From assembly GCF_013386585.1 (NCBI RefSeq), contig NZ_JACARO010000041.1:1-47736 (forward strand): a stretch of 47,736 nucleotides of DNA. Reading direction: 5' to 3'. Positions 14,544 through 23,709 of this stretch are shown piece by piece. Made by a program: the position numbers and the translations under genes. The first letter of the stretch is position 1, and each line of letters begins with the position of its first letter. The notes under the pieces are model-generated. The model had not been told where the DNA came from, made no database searches, and was given only the letters and a program-made list of their open reading frames with translations. This stretch comes from Pseudomonas sp. P7548 (lineage in GTDB: Bacteria > Pseudomonadota > Gammaproteobacteria > Pseudomonadales > Pseudomonadaceae).

Positions 14544-17294
14544 TTACCTCCAAATTCCACGGGCCTGGTCAATGCGCTCAGCTACCCGAAAAGCCGCCTC
14601 TAGCTCTGAACACTGGTATTCCTGCATTAAAGTCCAGCGTTCGGCCTTCTCCTCCGGTTCCGTCATGGCCAGGGCGAGATAAAGACTGGGCGGCACGGCC
14701 CGAAACAGCGTTTCGAGCTTCTTCGACAGCACGACCCCTTCGGTGAATTTACCCGGCTCCTTGCTGGCAGAGAGCAACAAGGCTTTTTGCGCCGGTGAAA
14801 GCTTCTTGAAGCGAGCAATCTCTTCGATTTCCGCCGGCGGCATGTTCAAACAAATCCACCATTCGATCATGTTGAGCATGGTCTGCGCGGCCGTGGGAAA
14901 GTCGGCAAGGTTTTGCGTCGCCAGCCAGAACCAAGCGCCGAGCTTGCGCCACATCTTCGTGCCCTTGACCACGAAGGGCGCCAGCAGCGGGTTTTTGGTG
15001 ATGATATGGCCTTCGTCGGTGACCATGATGATTGGCCTTCCCAGGTACTGGTCGCGTTCGGCTAGGTGGTTCACGGTGTTCATCAGGCTGATGTAGCTGA
15101 TGGACATCTGCGCCTCGTAGCCTTCGCGAGCGTAAGTGGCGAGATCGACAATGGTCACATCGCTCTCGGGCCAAGGCGTGCCCTCGCGATCGAACAGTTC
15201 ACCCTCGAAACCTTGGCAAAACAGGTCGATGGACTCACCCATTTCCTGGGCACGCTCGCGACGCTTCTCCGGCAAGTGTGTGTCAGCGGCGACGCGCAGT
15301 AAGGCGTCGCGCACGTTGCGGGTCAGTACCTGGCGACCCGCCGCGACACAGGTCTGCGCCGCATCAAGAATGCACTCGCGGATCAAGCTGCGATCGGCTC
15401 GACTCAGGCGCGCCTCTTCCTTGGCCTCGCCGCCGGTGATCATCAGGCGAGCGGTGATTTCCAATTCGCCGAGAACATCGCGCTGGTCTTCCCGACTGGC
15501 TACCGCCTCATCGTCCAGCTCATCGATCGATAAACTCGCCACCTGATCCGGTTGCTCGACCAGGCGCCAGGCATCGGCAAAGGGGGCGAGACTGACCGAG
15601 GCGCCAGGTTTCAATTGGACCTTGTTGACGGAGAGGCCTTGTGTCGCGAAGTAGTCTCCCTGCAAGCCGAATGAGTTGCCGGCCTCGACGATAAATAAGC
15701 GAGGGCGGTACACCGCCATGACCTGCATCAGCAGGGTGACCAGGGTGGCCGACTTGCCGGCACCGGTGGGGCCGAACAACAACAGATGGCCGTTCATGGC
15801 ACGGTCCAGGCGTGACAACGGATCAAAGCTCAACGGCGAGCCACCACGATTGAACAGGGTGATCCCCGGGTGGCCGGTGCCCGTGCTGCGGCCCCACACC
15901 GGAACCAGGTTCGCCAGGTGCTGGGCGAACATCAGGCGGGTGTACCAGTTGCGCGTGTCGCGGGCCGGGTTGTAAGCCATTGGTAACCAACGCAGGTAAC
16001 TGTTGCAGGCGGCGACTTCATCGCCTTCACGTACCGGTTGCAGGCCCGCACCCAGTAGTGCGTTGGCCAGGCTGACCGAGCGCTGGTGCAATTGCTGTTC
16101 ATCGTGACCGCGCACGTAAAATGCCAGGGTTCCCCGGTACAGCTTGTGCTGGCGGCCGATGATCGCGCGAGCCTCTTCAACATCCTGGCGGGTCTGAGTC
16201 GAGGCCAGGTTTTCACCGATGGCTTTGCGCGCTAGGCGGTTCAACTGCTCTTCGAGCACATCCTGTGGTTTGACCACCAAGGTCAGGCTCATCACCGTGC
16301 CTTCGGGCAACTGGTCGAACAGGGCATTCACCGCGTCACCCTTGCGGGTTTCTCCGGTGAGTTGACCAATCAAGGGCGCTCGGCGCAGCTTGTCCACTAC
16401 CATGACCCGGTGGGGCTGATCGTCAAAAAACCAGAGTCCGCGCTGCACATCCGAACGCGGCTCATTGAAAAATAGCCGCTCGGCGAAGTCATGGTCGAAG
16501 GGCAGTTCCAGCGACTCACCGCCGCCCGACTCCGGATAGGCCACGCGGCGGTAGAACTCCTCGGGCGATTCATCGGTGAGCGTGGGGGCTGGATTGAACC
16601 AGGGCACTAACCAGGCATACAGACCTCGGCCATCGACTCGCGTCGATTGCACCCCGCACGCCTGCAACGAAGCCGCGATACGTTCGCAAGCCTGTTGCAG
16701 GGCTTGCACCGGGGTGAGTCCCGTCTCCTCAGCGTCAGACTCAAGCCAGCGATAGACCACCAGGCGCACCCGTCGGTTATTGCCGCGCCAGGGGAGGCGT
16801 GTGACGACCTTGTCCTCAAACAGCCCACCCGGTTTGGCAACGGCCTTCAGATGACGGCGAGTGAGTTCTAGGCACGCTTCCGTGAAGACCGTCCCTCGCG
16901 CGCTGTCCTGGATATAGCTAGTGAGCCGGTTCAGATAAGGGGTGAAGTCGTTGTCGTCCTGGCAGAAAAACTGCGCCACCCAAGGCGCTTGATCCAACTC
17001 ATCAAAACTATCCTGCAGGGCGTCTTCGAGTGCGTCGCGGGCGGCCATCAACCAATCGGGTTCGCGCCCTTCAGTGCCGATAGGCAGCAACTCGAACACC
17101 GCACCCACCGAGCGATTGTCATCGAGCAGAAAACACTGTTCGGTGTCGAGGTATTCGACCCACGGCAGGTGATCGGTGAAGCTGGGGTTGTGCGCGTACA
17201 GTGCGGCTTCATCAGCCAGGGTGGCGCGAGGGCGCAATGGATTGCGCCAAGTTTTCCACGCAGCAGTGCGGTTGCCCGAATCGCCAGTACGCAC
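14544..17294 (-). CDS. traC: Conjugative transfer ATPase, TraC/VirB4 type, PFL_4706 family
   Basis: The cytoplasmic ATPase that powers assembly and function of the secretion channel. At 916 residues it is the usual length. The C-terminal ATPase domain has Walker A GPTGAGKS near residue 506 and Walker B IIMVTDEGH near 756. The start at 17294 is a GTG that overlaps the stop of the lipoprotein gene (TAGTG), with AGGA about 10 nt upstream. A strong operon position follows the TIGR03751 lipoprotein. Downstream comes HU rather than the usual periplasmic genes. Confidence 0.95.
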   Translation of the reverse strand: MRTGDSGNRTAAWKTWRNPLRPRATLADEAALYAHNPSFTDHLPWVEYLDTEQCFLLDDNRSVGAVFELLPIGTEGREPDWLMAARDALEDALQDSFDELDQAPWVAQFFCQDDNDFTPYLNRLTSYIQDSARGTVFTEACLELTRRHLKAVAKPGGLFEDKVVTRLPWRGNNRRVRLVVYRWLESDAEETGLTPVQALQQACERIAASLQACGVQSTRVDGRGLYAWLVPWFNPAPTLTDESPEEFYRRVAYPESGGGESLELPFDHDFAERLFFNEPRSDVQRGLWFFDDQPHRVMVVDKLRRAPLIGQLTGETRKGDAVNALFDQLPEGTVMSLTLVVKPQDVLEEQLNRLARKAIGENLASTQTRQDVEEARAIIGRQHKLYRGTLAFYVRGHDEQQLHQRSVSLANALLGAGLQPVREGDEVAACNSYLRWLPMAYNPARDTRNWYTRLMFAQHLANLVPVWGRSTGTGHPGITLFNRGGSPLSFDPLSRLDRAMNGHLLLFGPTGAGKSATLVTLLMQVMAVYRPRLFIVEAGNSFGLQGDYFATQGLSVNKVQLKPGASVSLAPFADAWRLVEQPDQVASLSIDELDDEAVASREDQRDVLGELEITARLMITGGEAKEEARLSRADRSLIRECILDAAQTCVAAGRQVLTRNVRDALLRVAADTHLPEKRRERAQEMGESIDLFCQGFEGELFDREGTPWPESDVTIVDLATYAREGYEAQMSISYISLMNTVNHLAERDQYLGRPIIMVTDEGHIITKNPLLAPFVVKGTKMWRKLGAWFWLATQNLADFPTAAQTMLNMIEWWICLNMPPAEIEEIARFKKLSPAQKALLLSASKEPGKFTEGVVLSKKLETLFRAVPPSLYLALAMTEPEEKAERWTLMQEYQCSELEAAFRVAERIDQARGIWR

Positions 17295-17710
17295 TACAAG
17301 TCTTCCTGACGTTCACCCGGCAATGCGTACTGCACCCGTTGGTAGAACGGAAAGACAGTCGAGTACCCTGGGACCGGTGCCTGCTCGGTACCACTCAAAT
17401 GCGGATACACGTACAGCACCAGATCAGGATTGGGCAGGCGAGGGAACAAATTTTGGATCTCGTTCGTCGCTGTGCGCGTGTACGGTTCTTGGCGATAAGC
17501 GGATAAATTCGCCTGGGCGAGCGGACGGCGTAACTGCTGCCGAGCATCCAGTAGTTGCTGCTGAGTGCCTTGCGAACCGGCGCTGTTCCAGATGTCCAGC
17601 ATGGTTTGCTCGCCATGGGGCAGTAGTGTCTCCTTGTCGGTGGAACACCCCGTCAGGACCCAGCAGAACACGCTAATCCAGGTCAGGCAGGGAAACATGG
17701 TCTTTTTCAT
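17294..17710 (-). CDS. Conjugative transfer region lipoprotein (TIGR03751)
   Basis: A 138-residue outer-membrane lipoprotein of the transfer apparatus, functionally like TraV/VirB7. It has a signal peptide and lipobox VLTGCST, with the modified cysteine near residue 19. The start is at 17710, with GGAGCG upstream; upstream in-frame codons belong to the overlapping PFL_4705 gene. The 3' end of the PFL_4705 gene overlaps its start by 38 bp. It would partner the TraK- and TraB-like proteins encoded just upstream in the same operon. Confidence 0.87.
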   Translation of the reverse strand: MKKTMFPCLTWISVFCWVLTGCSTDKETLLPHGEQTMLDIWNSAGSQGTQQQLLDARQQLRRPLAQANLSAYRQEPYTRTATNEIQNLFPRLPNPDLVLYVYPHLSGTEQAPVPGYSTVFPFYQRVQYALPGERQEDL

Positions 17711-19190
17711 GGCGAACGCTCCGGCCCTTGGGCTCGTAGTCGATGGTGATCTCATGGTCGAGGTGCAGTGCGACCTGTGCGGCCGGTGGCACGTACACGG
17801 CAGCAAAGGCCTCGCCATACAGCTTGTTGATCCACTCGCGGATGTCGCTGACCCCACCACTGAGGATTGAGTTCAGCGCGCTGTTGCCCGTGCTGCTGGT
17901 GACCCCGAGCGTACTGCCGCCCGAACTGATCACGCTGCTGTTGTTCTGCTCATCCCCGAGCAAGGCGGCGACACCGGTGCCGGCCGCAGTGATCAGGCTC
18001 TGGCTGCCGAGGTACTGCTGGGCGTTCGAGCGGCGCTCGCCAGCGATGCACGGGATGCCATACGGATCGGACAGATAACCGAGTCCACCGCGGATCTTGT
18101 CGGTGTTCGAGCTCTGGGTGGTGGAGGCATTGCGGCTGGCTACCGCCTTCGGCTGAGGCACAGTACGGATGGTGCCATCGGTAAACACAAAGGTGATTGA
18201 CTCGACCTGTCCGCGTACGCAAGACAGGGTCCAGTCCCCGGACGCCGTGCCGCTCATCACGGCCCCCGCGACGTCCGGCAGGTCGATGCCGTTGGCAGTC
18301 AGGTTCTCCGGGCCGACCAGCACCTTGAAGGGATAGGGGTCATTCACGGTGCCGTCCACCGGGACTCGGCCGATCAGCGCGGTCATGGCGACCGAGCCCA
18401 TCAGCGTCGCGTTTTCGGGGATCGTGTAGACCGGCTTCGCGCCTTCGGTACGATCCACGGATCTCGTCAGGTCACGTTCACCCTGGATTGCTGCACGTAG
18501 TTGTTTCTGGCTGCGATCAATGGCGTTATCTTTCATGCCTTCCAGTGAGTTGAAGGTAGTAGGCAGACTCAATGCTCGGGAGGTCTTGGTTTTGCCTTGG
18601 GCATCTGTGGACGGAACGTCCGAGGGTTCAATCCACTGCAGCGCATCATTGGTAGAGTGTCGCCCTTCAAACTGAGCGCCGTCGTCGGGCTCAAGCCCCA
18701 ATCCGATCGGCATGTCCTTGCTTTTGCCGGTCAGCCCCGACAACTGTTCCTGCAATTGCGTCAGCAGGCCGCGAGCCTGACGACTGTCTTGTTCCGCTTT
18801 GAGTCGGGCCTCGTTGACTTGGCGGCGGCCTTCGTCGACCTGCTGGGTTACGCTGCCAAGCGCAGTCTGGATACGCGAATCGACACTGTTTTCCCGCTCG
18901 CGAAGGCGGTTGTTTTCCGTCTGCAATGAGTCATTGTGTTTCTTCAAACCGAGCATGTCACTGCGCATGGCTTTCACCTGGCCGACCAGGGTGGCGACCG
19001 TATCCCGGGGAGTATCGCCAGCAATGCCGAGCGACTTGGCTTGCTCGGTGGATAATTGAAGGTTGTCCTGATCAACTGGGTTTTCTGGAGAAGGCGTGCT
19101 GCCACCCGCGACCCAGGTTTTCAGGATGATCAACACCACGGCCAGCAGCGCAGCCGGTACCAGCCATTTGAGCAAGGCGTTAGCTTTCAT
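17673..19190 (-). CDS. ICE protein, PFL_4705 family (TIGR03752), TraB-like
   Basis: A counterpart of F TraB/VirB10, the scaffold joining inner and outer membranes. It has 505 residues with one N-terminal transmembrane helix (about 7-27), a long coiled coil (about 60-150), a linker, and a C-terminal beta domain with cysteines (LSCVRGQVESITFVF, IPCIAGERRSNAQQ). The true start is 19190 with GAGGTG upstream; the longer frame to 19376 overlaps the previous gene and has no ribosome site. It is coupled to the PFL_4704 gene by an 11-bp overlap. Confidence 0.9.
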   Translation of the reverse strand: MKANALLKWLVPAALLAVVLIILKTWVAGGSTPSPENPVDQDNLQLSTEQAKSLGIAGDTPRDTVATLVGQVKAMRSDMLGLKKHNDSLQTENNRLRERENSVDSRIQTALGSVTQQVDEGRRQVNEARLKAEQDSRQARGLLTQLQEQLSGLTGKSKDMPIGLGLEPDDGAQFEGRHSTNDALQWIEPSDVPSTDAQGKTKTSRALSLPTTFNSLEGMKDNAIDRSQKQLRAAIQGERDLTRSVDRTEGAKPVYTIPENATLMGSVAMTALIGRVPVDGTVNDPYPFKVLVGPENLTANGIDLPDVAGAVMSGTASGDWTLSCVRGQVESITFVFTDGTIRTVPQPKAVASRNASTTQSSNTDKIRGGLGYLSDPYGIPCIAGERRSNAQQYLGSQSLITAAGTGVAALLGDEQNNSSVISSGGSTLGVTSSTGNSALNSILSGGVSDIREWINKLYGEAFAAVYVPPAAQVALHLDHEITIDYEPKGRSVRHEKDHVSLPDLD

Positions 19191-19992
19191 CGTCCGCACC
19201 TCGATCAACGGGTGAGAGCAGCACGACGTGCTCGAGGCCGGCACCGCGAGTGACGAGGTAGGCGATCGTGGTGTCTTCAGCACTGCCGACCGGTCCGAGA
19301 AAAACATGCTGGAAAGCCGCAGCGAACAGCTTGGCCTGAAGCCGACGCGGATCGAGTTGTACCGTCTCTGAACCACGATTGCGCAACTTCACCGCCGTCA
19401 CCCAGTAATCACCGAGCCGCCAGGCGGCGATAGGTGTGCTGGATACGTTTTCGGTCGGCAGCAGGGTTGGCAGTTCGGTGCGCAGCTTGAGCGATACGCG
19501 GCGTACGCCGGGCAGGGATTCTACAGTGCGCAGCGGCGCGTATAGGCTCTGTGCGGCGTAGCGCGTCAAAACGACTGGGATTGGCGTACGATCTGGAGCA
19601 GGGACGGTGCTAGATTCCGTCTCGGTAGTCTGCACCGGAGCATTTTTGAGAATACGCACGGGCTCCAGCGGTTGATCGCCGGGTGTGGCCGCGATATCTA
19701 GAAGGATGATCTCGCCCGTCGTGACTGATTGCAGTTGCAGTCGGGTCGGTGCAATGGCTTCCGACGCGCGCAGGTACAGCGTGCCACCAGTTGATTGCAC
19801 GCGCAGCTTACCTGTCAGGGTTGAGGGCACGCCGACTCGAACATCCTCATCGATAAAGACCACTCGTTCCTGATTGATCATCAGAGGGATCGCGAGGGGT
19901 AGGCGTTCCCAGTGCATCAGCTCGACGGCCTGCGCCGCAACTCCCCATAGCATCATTACGACGGTGAGTCCCAGGGTAGACATCCGCTTCAT
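19180..19992 (-). CDS. ICE protein, PFL_4704 family (TIGR03749), TraK-like
   Basis: A 270-residue exported protein with a signal peptide (MSTLGLTVVMMLWGVAAQA) and a beta-rich body. It corresponds to TraK/VirB9, the periplasmic ring component that binds the lipoprotein and the TraB-like protein. The start at 19992 has GGAGGTGAG. It overlaps the PFL_4703 gene by 4 bp and the next gene by 11 bp, so the operon is tightly coupled here. Confidence 0.88.
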   Translation of the reverse strand: MKRMSTLGLTVVMMLWGVAAQAVELMHWERLPLAIPLMINQERVVFIDEDVRVGVPSTLTGKLRVQSTGGTLYLRASEAIAPTRLQLQSVTTGEIILLDIAATPGDQPLEPVRILKNAPVQTTETESSTVPAPDRTPIPVVLTRYAAQSLYAPLRTVESLPGVRRVSLKLRTELPTLLPTENVSSTPIAAWRLGDYWVTAVKLRNRGSETVQLDPRRLQAKLFAAAFQHVFLGPVGSAEDTTIAYLVTRGAGLEHVVLLSPVDRGADDES

Positions 19993-20630
19993 GGCTCACC
20001 TCCAGGCAGGGAGATTTTTTGCGGAGTGCCCTGATAACAATCGAGTGCCAGTCCCCACTTGTTGCGTTCGGGATCAAGATCAAAACGCACCACGCGTAAT
20101 GGATAACGCACCACCACCCGCTTCACCGGTTCGGCGGCGTAATACTCATCGGCGTTGAGGTCGAGCTTGACCAGCCAGCTGTCGCGGTCGAGTTGCTTGA
20201 CCCTGAGCTCCGGATCTTCGCTGTAACCTCGGCCCAGAATTTCGTAGACGCCACGCACCCGCTGGCGTAGTTCGCCGGCGGCCTTGCGGTACTCGTAGTC
20301 GCCGTCGAGGAAGGCCTTGCAGGCGGGGGTCAGGTAGGACTGCAAGCCATAGATGGCGCGGCGATAATCCTGCTCGCCATCCGAGGGCCAGCGGTTGAGT
20401 TGGCCAAAGATGTAGAGGGCAAAGGCATAGACATTCTCTGAGGGGATATCCCACCACTTGCGAGTGCTGCCCGAACGCAGATCCGGTGGTACATGCACGG
20501 TCAGATCGGTCGGTGCCGAACGCCAGCCGTACCAGAGCCCGGCACAGACCAGGGCAAGGATCATTACCGCCAGGCGCAGGCTGAAGATGTGGGCCTGTTG
20601 GGCATCGACCTTGTTTCGAAATCGGCTCAT
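19989..20630 (-). CDS. ICE protein, PFL_4703 family (TIGR03746), TraE-like
   Basis: A 213-residue inner-membrane protein with one N-terminal helix (about 19-36: LAVMILALVCAGLWYGW) and a periplasmic domain with the typical VPPDLRSG and FALYIFGQLNRWP segments. It corresponds to TraE/VirB8. The start at 20630 is chosen because it overlaps the previous stop by 4 bp and begins with the family MSRFRNKV; the longer frame reading upstream is a shadow of the TIGR03750 gene. Confidence 0.9.
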   Translation of the reverse strand: MSRFRNKVDAQQAHIFSLRLAVMILALVCAGLWYGWRSAPTDLTVHVPPDLRSGSTRKWWDIPSENVYAFALYIFGQLNRWPSDGEQDYRRAIYGLQSYLTPACKAFLDGDYEYRKAAGELRQRVRGVYEILGRGYSEDPELRVKQLDRDSWLVKLDLNADEYYAAEPVKRVVVRYPLRVVRFDLDPERNKWGLALDCYQGTPQKISLPGGEP

Positions 20631-21040
20631 GACTTCCACCGAGACAGGGCAGGGCGCAGTCGACGCGAACGGCGAACCGTCCAGGCGCCGGAGTGGAGAA
20701 TCAGACTGCCGCGACCCAGGCGCCAACGGCTGGCGAGTATCCATTCGAGTTTGCGGTACAGCCAGGTCTCGGGGCGGGCCCGTTTGGCCCGACGCAGTAG
20801 TGTGCCACCGGCAAATAGCACCACCGTCATGCCTGCGATCATGCTGGTCGGCGCTACGGCAATGGAGGCGGTGGCGATCACCAGAGGAACGCCCAGCAGT
20901 AGTCCAATGATTGCGCCGGCACCGAGCGCCATCCACATCTCATCATTGGTCAACCCGCGCAGTACGGCGGGATCACGATTGAGTCGCTCCGGCAGAAAGA
21001 CCAAGGTGCCGTCGGCAAGGCGTTCGATAGCGTTGTTCAT
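20627..21040 (-). CDS. Conjugative transfer region protein, TIGR03750 family (TraL-like)
   Basis: A 137-residue protein that starts with a conserved soluble stretch (LADGTLVFLPERLNRDPAVL) and then two membrane helices (about 40-58 and 62-80), followed by a basic tail. It corresponds to F TraL, an inner-membrane assembly factor. It lies 7 bp after the TIGR03745 gene and overlaps the TraE-like gene. Confidence 0.88.
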   Translation of the reverse strand: MNNAIERLADGTLVFLPERLNRDPAVLRGLTNDEMWMALGAGAIIGLLLGVPLVIATASIAVAPTSMIAGMTVVLFAGGTLLRRAKRARPETWLYRKLEWILASRWRLGRGSLILHSGAWTVRRSRRLRPALSRWKS

Positions 21041-21047
21041 GCCAACC

Positions 21048-21419
21048 TCACAGAATCGCGGCAGCCTTGGTCAGGAACCAGATGATGATCACCACCAACA
21101 GAGCACCGATACCGACCACCGCACCCAAGTCTTTCCAGGTCTTGCGTTGGTTCTGCACGTCGGCATACACCGTCAGCGAATGCCAGGCCACTCCTAAAAA
21201 AGCGAGCAGGGCAATCAGCAGACCGAGCAGGATGCCGCCGTCGTAGGCGTAGTTTTTGATCGTTTCGATCAACCCGGAACCTTCACCACGAGAAGGTGCT
21301 TCCATGGTGGGGAGCTCGGCAAAAGCCAGGCTTGGACCGAGCACCAGGAGCAGCCCGATCAAGCGCTGGCTGGCACGATTACGCAGGTTGTTTTTCAGGG
21401 GGGCAAGGCACTTGAGCAT
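21048..21419 (-). CDS. ICE membrane protein, PFL_4702 family (TIGR03745)
   Basis: A 123-residue protein with a signal peptide ending near AFAE (residue 35), a short periplasmic part and two membrane helices (about 60-80 and 100-120). Its size and topology resemble pilin-like subunits of the transfer apparatus, though the family role is not firmly established. The start at 21419 has GGAG 9 nt upstream; the longer frame to 21602 is a shadow of the previous gene. Confidence 0.85.
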   Translation of the reverse strand: MLKCLAPLKNNLRNRASQRLIGLLLVLGPSLAFAELPTMEAPSRGEGSGLIETIKNYAYDGGILLGLLIALLAFLGVAWHSLTVYADVQNQRKTWKDLGAVVGIGALLVVIIIWFLTKAAAIL

Positions 21420-21436
21420 GATGGTGATCTCCGGTG

Positions 21437-21676
21437 TTAGGACAGGGTGAAGAACATCAGAACCAGCAAGGCGAGCAGCACGCGGGCGGCGCTGCCGCCG
21501 AAGGCTCCAAAGCGCACACTGCCAGTGGCCCAACCTCGGTAAGCCGTCCACATCACCCAGGCACACCAAAGCAACGCCAGAACGAGAACCAGGGACTGCC
21601 ACAGCGTCGAACTGCTATGCGGCGAGAAGCCGGAAGCGTTTTGAAAGGCAGCGCTCTGCGCGTCGGTCATGCTCAT
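21437..21676 (-). CDS. ICE protein, PFL_4701 family (TIGR03758, DUF3262)
   Basis: A 79-residue protein with two membrane helices (about 26-46 and 60-78) and a short N-terminal segment; pilin-like in size. It overlaps the RAQPRD gene by 4 bp. It is conserved in this position in all ICEs of the class, next to the TIGR03745 gene; its precise function is unknown. Confidence 0.87.
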   Translation of the reverse strand: MSMTDAQSAAFQNASGFSPHSSSTLWQSLVLVLALLWCAWVMWTAYRGWATGSVRFGAFGGSAARVLLALLVLMFFTLS

Positions 21677-22044
21677 GGCGACGGCTCCGTGGGCGGCGTG
21701 TCGAGGCGGTAATCGCCGACTAATTCACTGGGATCTCGGGGCTGAGCGCGGGAGGGAGACAGGTAGCCCTGCACTCCGTGGCGGATGCGTTGGATGTCTT
21801 GCGACAGACGGGGATAGTCGAACCGATAGCGCTCGACTGATTCAGCCGTGTTGGCTGTCTCGGCCCGTGTCGCAAGGCGTTCGATAGTGTCGAGTTGCTG
21901 CAGAATTAAACTGAACTGATCTTGCTCATGAGTAGAGGCGGCATAGCTGCCCCTATGGAACGTCATCAGTACGACCAGTGGGCAGATTCTGAAAAATTTG
22001 GTTGACATGTGGGTAGCCCATTTGGAGATGGAGCCAGCATTCAA
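21673..22044 (-). CDS. ICE protein, RAQPRD family (TIGR01690)
   Basis: A 123-residue protein carrying the diagnostic RAQPRD hexapeptide near residue 101, after YLSPS. An N-terminal export signal ends near YAAS, followed by an acidic, helical domain. The start is 22044 because GGAGG lies 8 nt upstream; the alternative ATG at 22008 has no ribosome site. It is the first gene of this part of the operon; a plus-strand gene separates it from the PFL_4697 gene, so it may need its own promoter in 22045-22281. Confidence 0.88.
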   Translation of the reverse strand: MNAGSISKWATHMSTKFFRICPLVVLMTFHRGSYAASTHEQDQFSLILQQLDTIERLATRAETANTAESVERYRFDYPRLSQDIQRIRHGVQGYLSPSRAQPRDPSELVGDYRLDTPPTEPSP

Positions 22045-22281
22045 CTAACCTCCAGGGCTCAGCAGTAAGAAATATGAAACACGCTGCGTCATTTATTTCG
22101 ACACAGCTCTTTGGGGCACCGTATCGAAGGCTATAAAAACGGAAAAGTGACGCGATTACACTGCAAGCACTGTCTCGATTGCTCATGAAAAACGATCGGT
22201 GGCCGTTAACGTTTGATTCCGCTAACAACGTCGCTAGCGGGGCGCAGATAAGCTCCAACGGAATCAGTTAACGAAGAGTGA

Positions 22282-22872
22282 GTGCAAAGAGTGAACATTC
22301 AACAAGCAATTCGGCGGTATCGTATTCGGCAGGGCGTGGGCTTCTCATTGATGGTCTTCGGTGCGTTATTTTATTTTGTCTCGTTGTTGATTTCTCTACA
22401 CCGTCAAGCGGAGAAACTCGCTGAGTCAGAGATTTTTGGGCATCTGGGTGGGCTGATGCAAAACTTGGTAGCTGATATTTATCAAATCACATCGCCCTTC
22501 ATCGGTTTTGTATGGAACAACGCGCCTACTCTCAATCAGGAAAAACCACTCAGCTATGGGAATTTGCTGTTTCTCGGGTTGCTGGGTGTGATGATTGTTG
22601 GAAAGCAATTGCTGCTTTCAGCTAGACATCTCAGAGGGCGTGTTCAGGCCCAGCTCGAACGTCTTGAGGAGGCCCAGTGGCGCAACTCGATGCAGAATGG
22701 AGCCGCAACCCAAGTCAACGCAAACCAGATCGGCCACATCAATTTTTACCAGCAATCAATGCCGCAATCGTCCAACGGTGATTGGTGGCAGCGGCCGTGG
22801 GGTATCGTTGGTTTGTCTATCATTGGCGGTTATATCGTCGCAGTGTTGGCTAAATTTACCGGAATGGTTTAG
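22282..22872 (+). CDS. Membrane protein of unknown function, inserted in the operon
   Basis: A 196-residue protein with three membrane helices (about 17-40, 92-110 and 170-190) and a hydrophilic, glutamine- and asparagine-rich stretch between the last two (ATQVNANQIGHINFYQQS). The start is a GTG (22282, or 22291). I do not recognise the family. It runs against the conjugation operon and is more AT-rich than its neighbours, so it is probably an acquired accessory gene. Entry exclusion, immunity or defence are possible roles, all unproven. It ends 20 bp from the convergent PFL_4697 gene. Confidence 0.7.
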   Translation: MQRVNIQQAIRRYRIRQGVGFSLMVFGALFYFVSLLISLHRQAEKLAESEIFGHLGGLMQNLVADIYQITSPFIGFVWNNAPTLNQEKPLSYGNLLFLGLLGVMIVGKQLLLSARHLRGRVQAQLERLEEAQWRNSMQNGAATQVNANQIGHINFYQQSMPQSSNGDWWQRPWGIVGLSIIGGYIVAVLAKFTGMV

Positions 22873-22892
22873 CACGCCAGCAGTGCGCTCTA

Positions 22893-23627
22893 TCAAATGT
22901 ATTTTTTGAACGTCGCAGCGGTGATAGCGGTTGCTATTCCAAGTATCACTGCACAAGGCAAAAAAACCGCCATGGGGTTGAGCGAAAACGGTAGGGATAG
23001 GTAAATAATCCAGGGTACGAGCAGCAGTGGTAATACAGCTCGCTTAGCGCGGTGGTAGACGAAGCTGCTTTCTCGCCCCGCGCCAAATTTGCGAAGGTCG
23101 CGGCGTATCAAGCCATCGACAAAGCCAGTGAACATACTCAGCAAGAACAGCGGCAAGGCTAGGACCAGAATTATCAGCCGCACCACAAAGGTGAAGGTGA
23201 CGTAGACCGCGGCCAGCACGAAATTTTCGATGCTCACGTAGACCTGATTGGCCCAGCTCCAGAAGCCGTTGCCTTGGCTCGATACCCGCGCCTGCCGGGC
23301 AAAATCCGCAAATCCAGTCTTGACCAACAGCCACTGATTTAGGAAATCCAGCCACTGGACAATCGCCTGTCCGGGTTGTTGGATGATAAGTGAATATTTG
23401 AAGTGTTCGCTGAGCCAGCTCAATTCGCTATTCAGCATGGCTTGGCTGTGCCGCCAGCCCTGATCGCTCCAGAACAGCAGCAAACCGGCGAACTCAATCA
23501 GAATCGAGAACAGCAGTGAGGCAACCAGCAAGCCGATGATGCGCAGGACCAGGCTGATGGCCGAGACGATCATCCCCGGATGCTGGATCGGTTGTGGCGG
23601 CGTGTTCTGTACGGAAGTCACCATCAT
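22893..23627 (-). CDS. ICE membrane protein, PFL_4697 family (TIGR03747)
   Basis: A 244-residue protein with four or five membrane helices (about 20-50, 135-170, 200-240) and the conserved loop RRDLRKFGAGRESSFVYHRA between them. It is conserved next to traD in ICEs of this class; function unknown, presumably part of the inner-membrane complex. It follows traD by 83 bp. Confidence 0.88.
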   Translation of the reverse strand: MMVTSVQNTPPQPIQHPGMIVSAISLVLRIIGLLVASLLFSILIEFAGLLLFWSDQGWRHSQAMLNSELSWLSEHFKYSLIIQQPGQAIVQWLDFLNQWLLVKTGFADFARQARVSSQGNGFWSWANQVYVSIENFVLAAVYVTFTFVVRLIILVLALPLFLLSMFTGFVDGLIRRDLRKFGAGRESSFVYHRAKRAVLPLLLVPWIIYLSLPFSLNPMAVFLPCAVILGIATAITAATFKKYI

Positions 23628-23709
23628 TCACTCCATTAGTGCCACATGGCTGATGGCGTTAACGCGCCTTCTGTATATGTTTTGCTGAATCGAAACCATC
23701 AGGGTAGGG

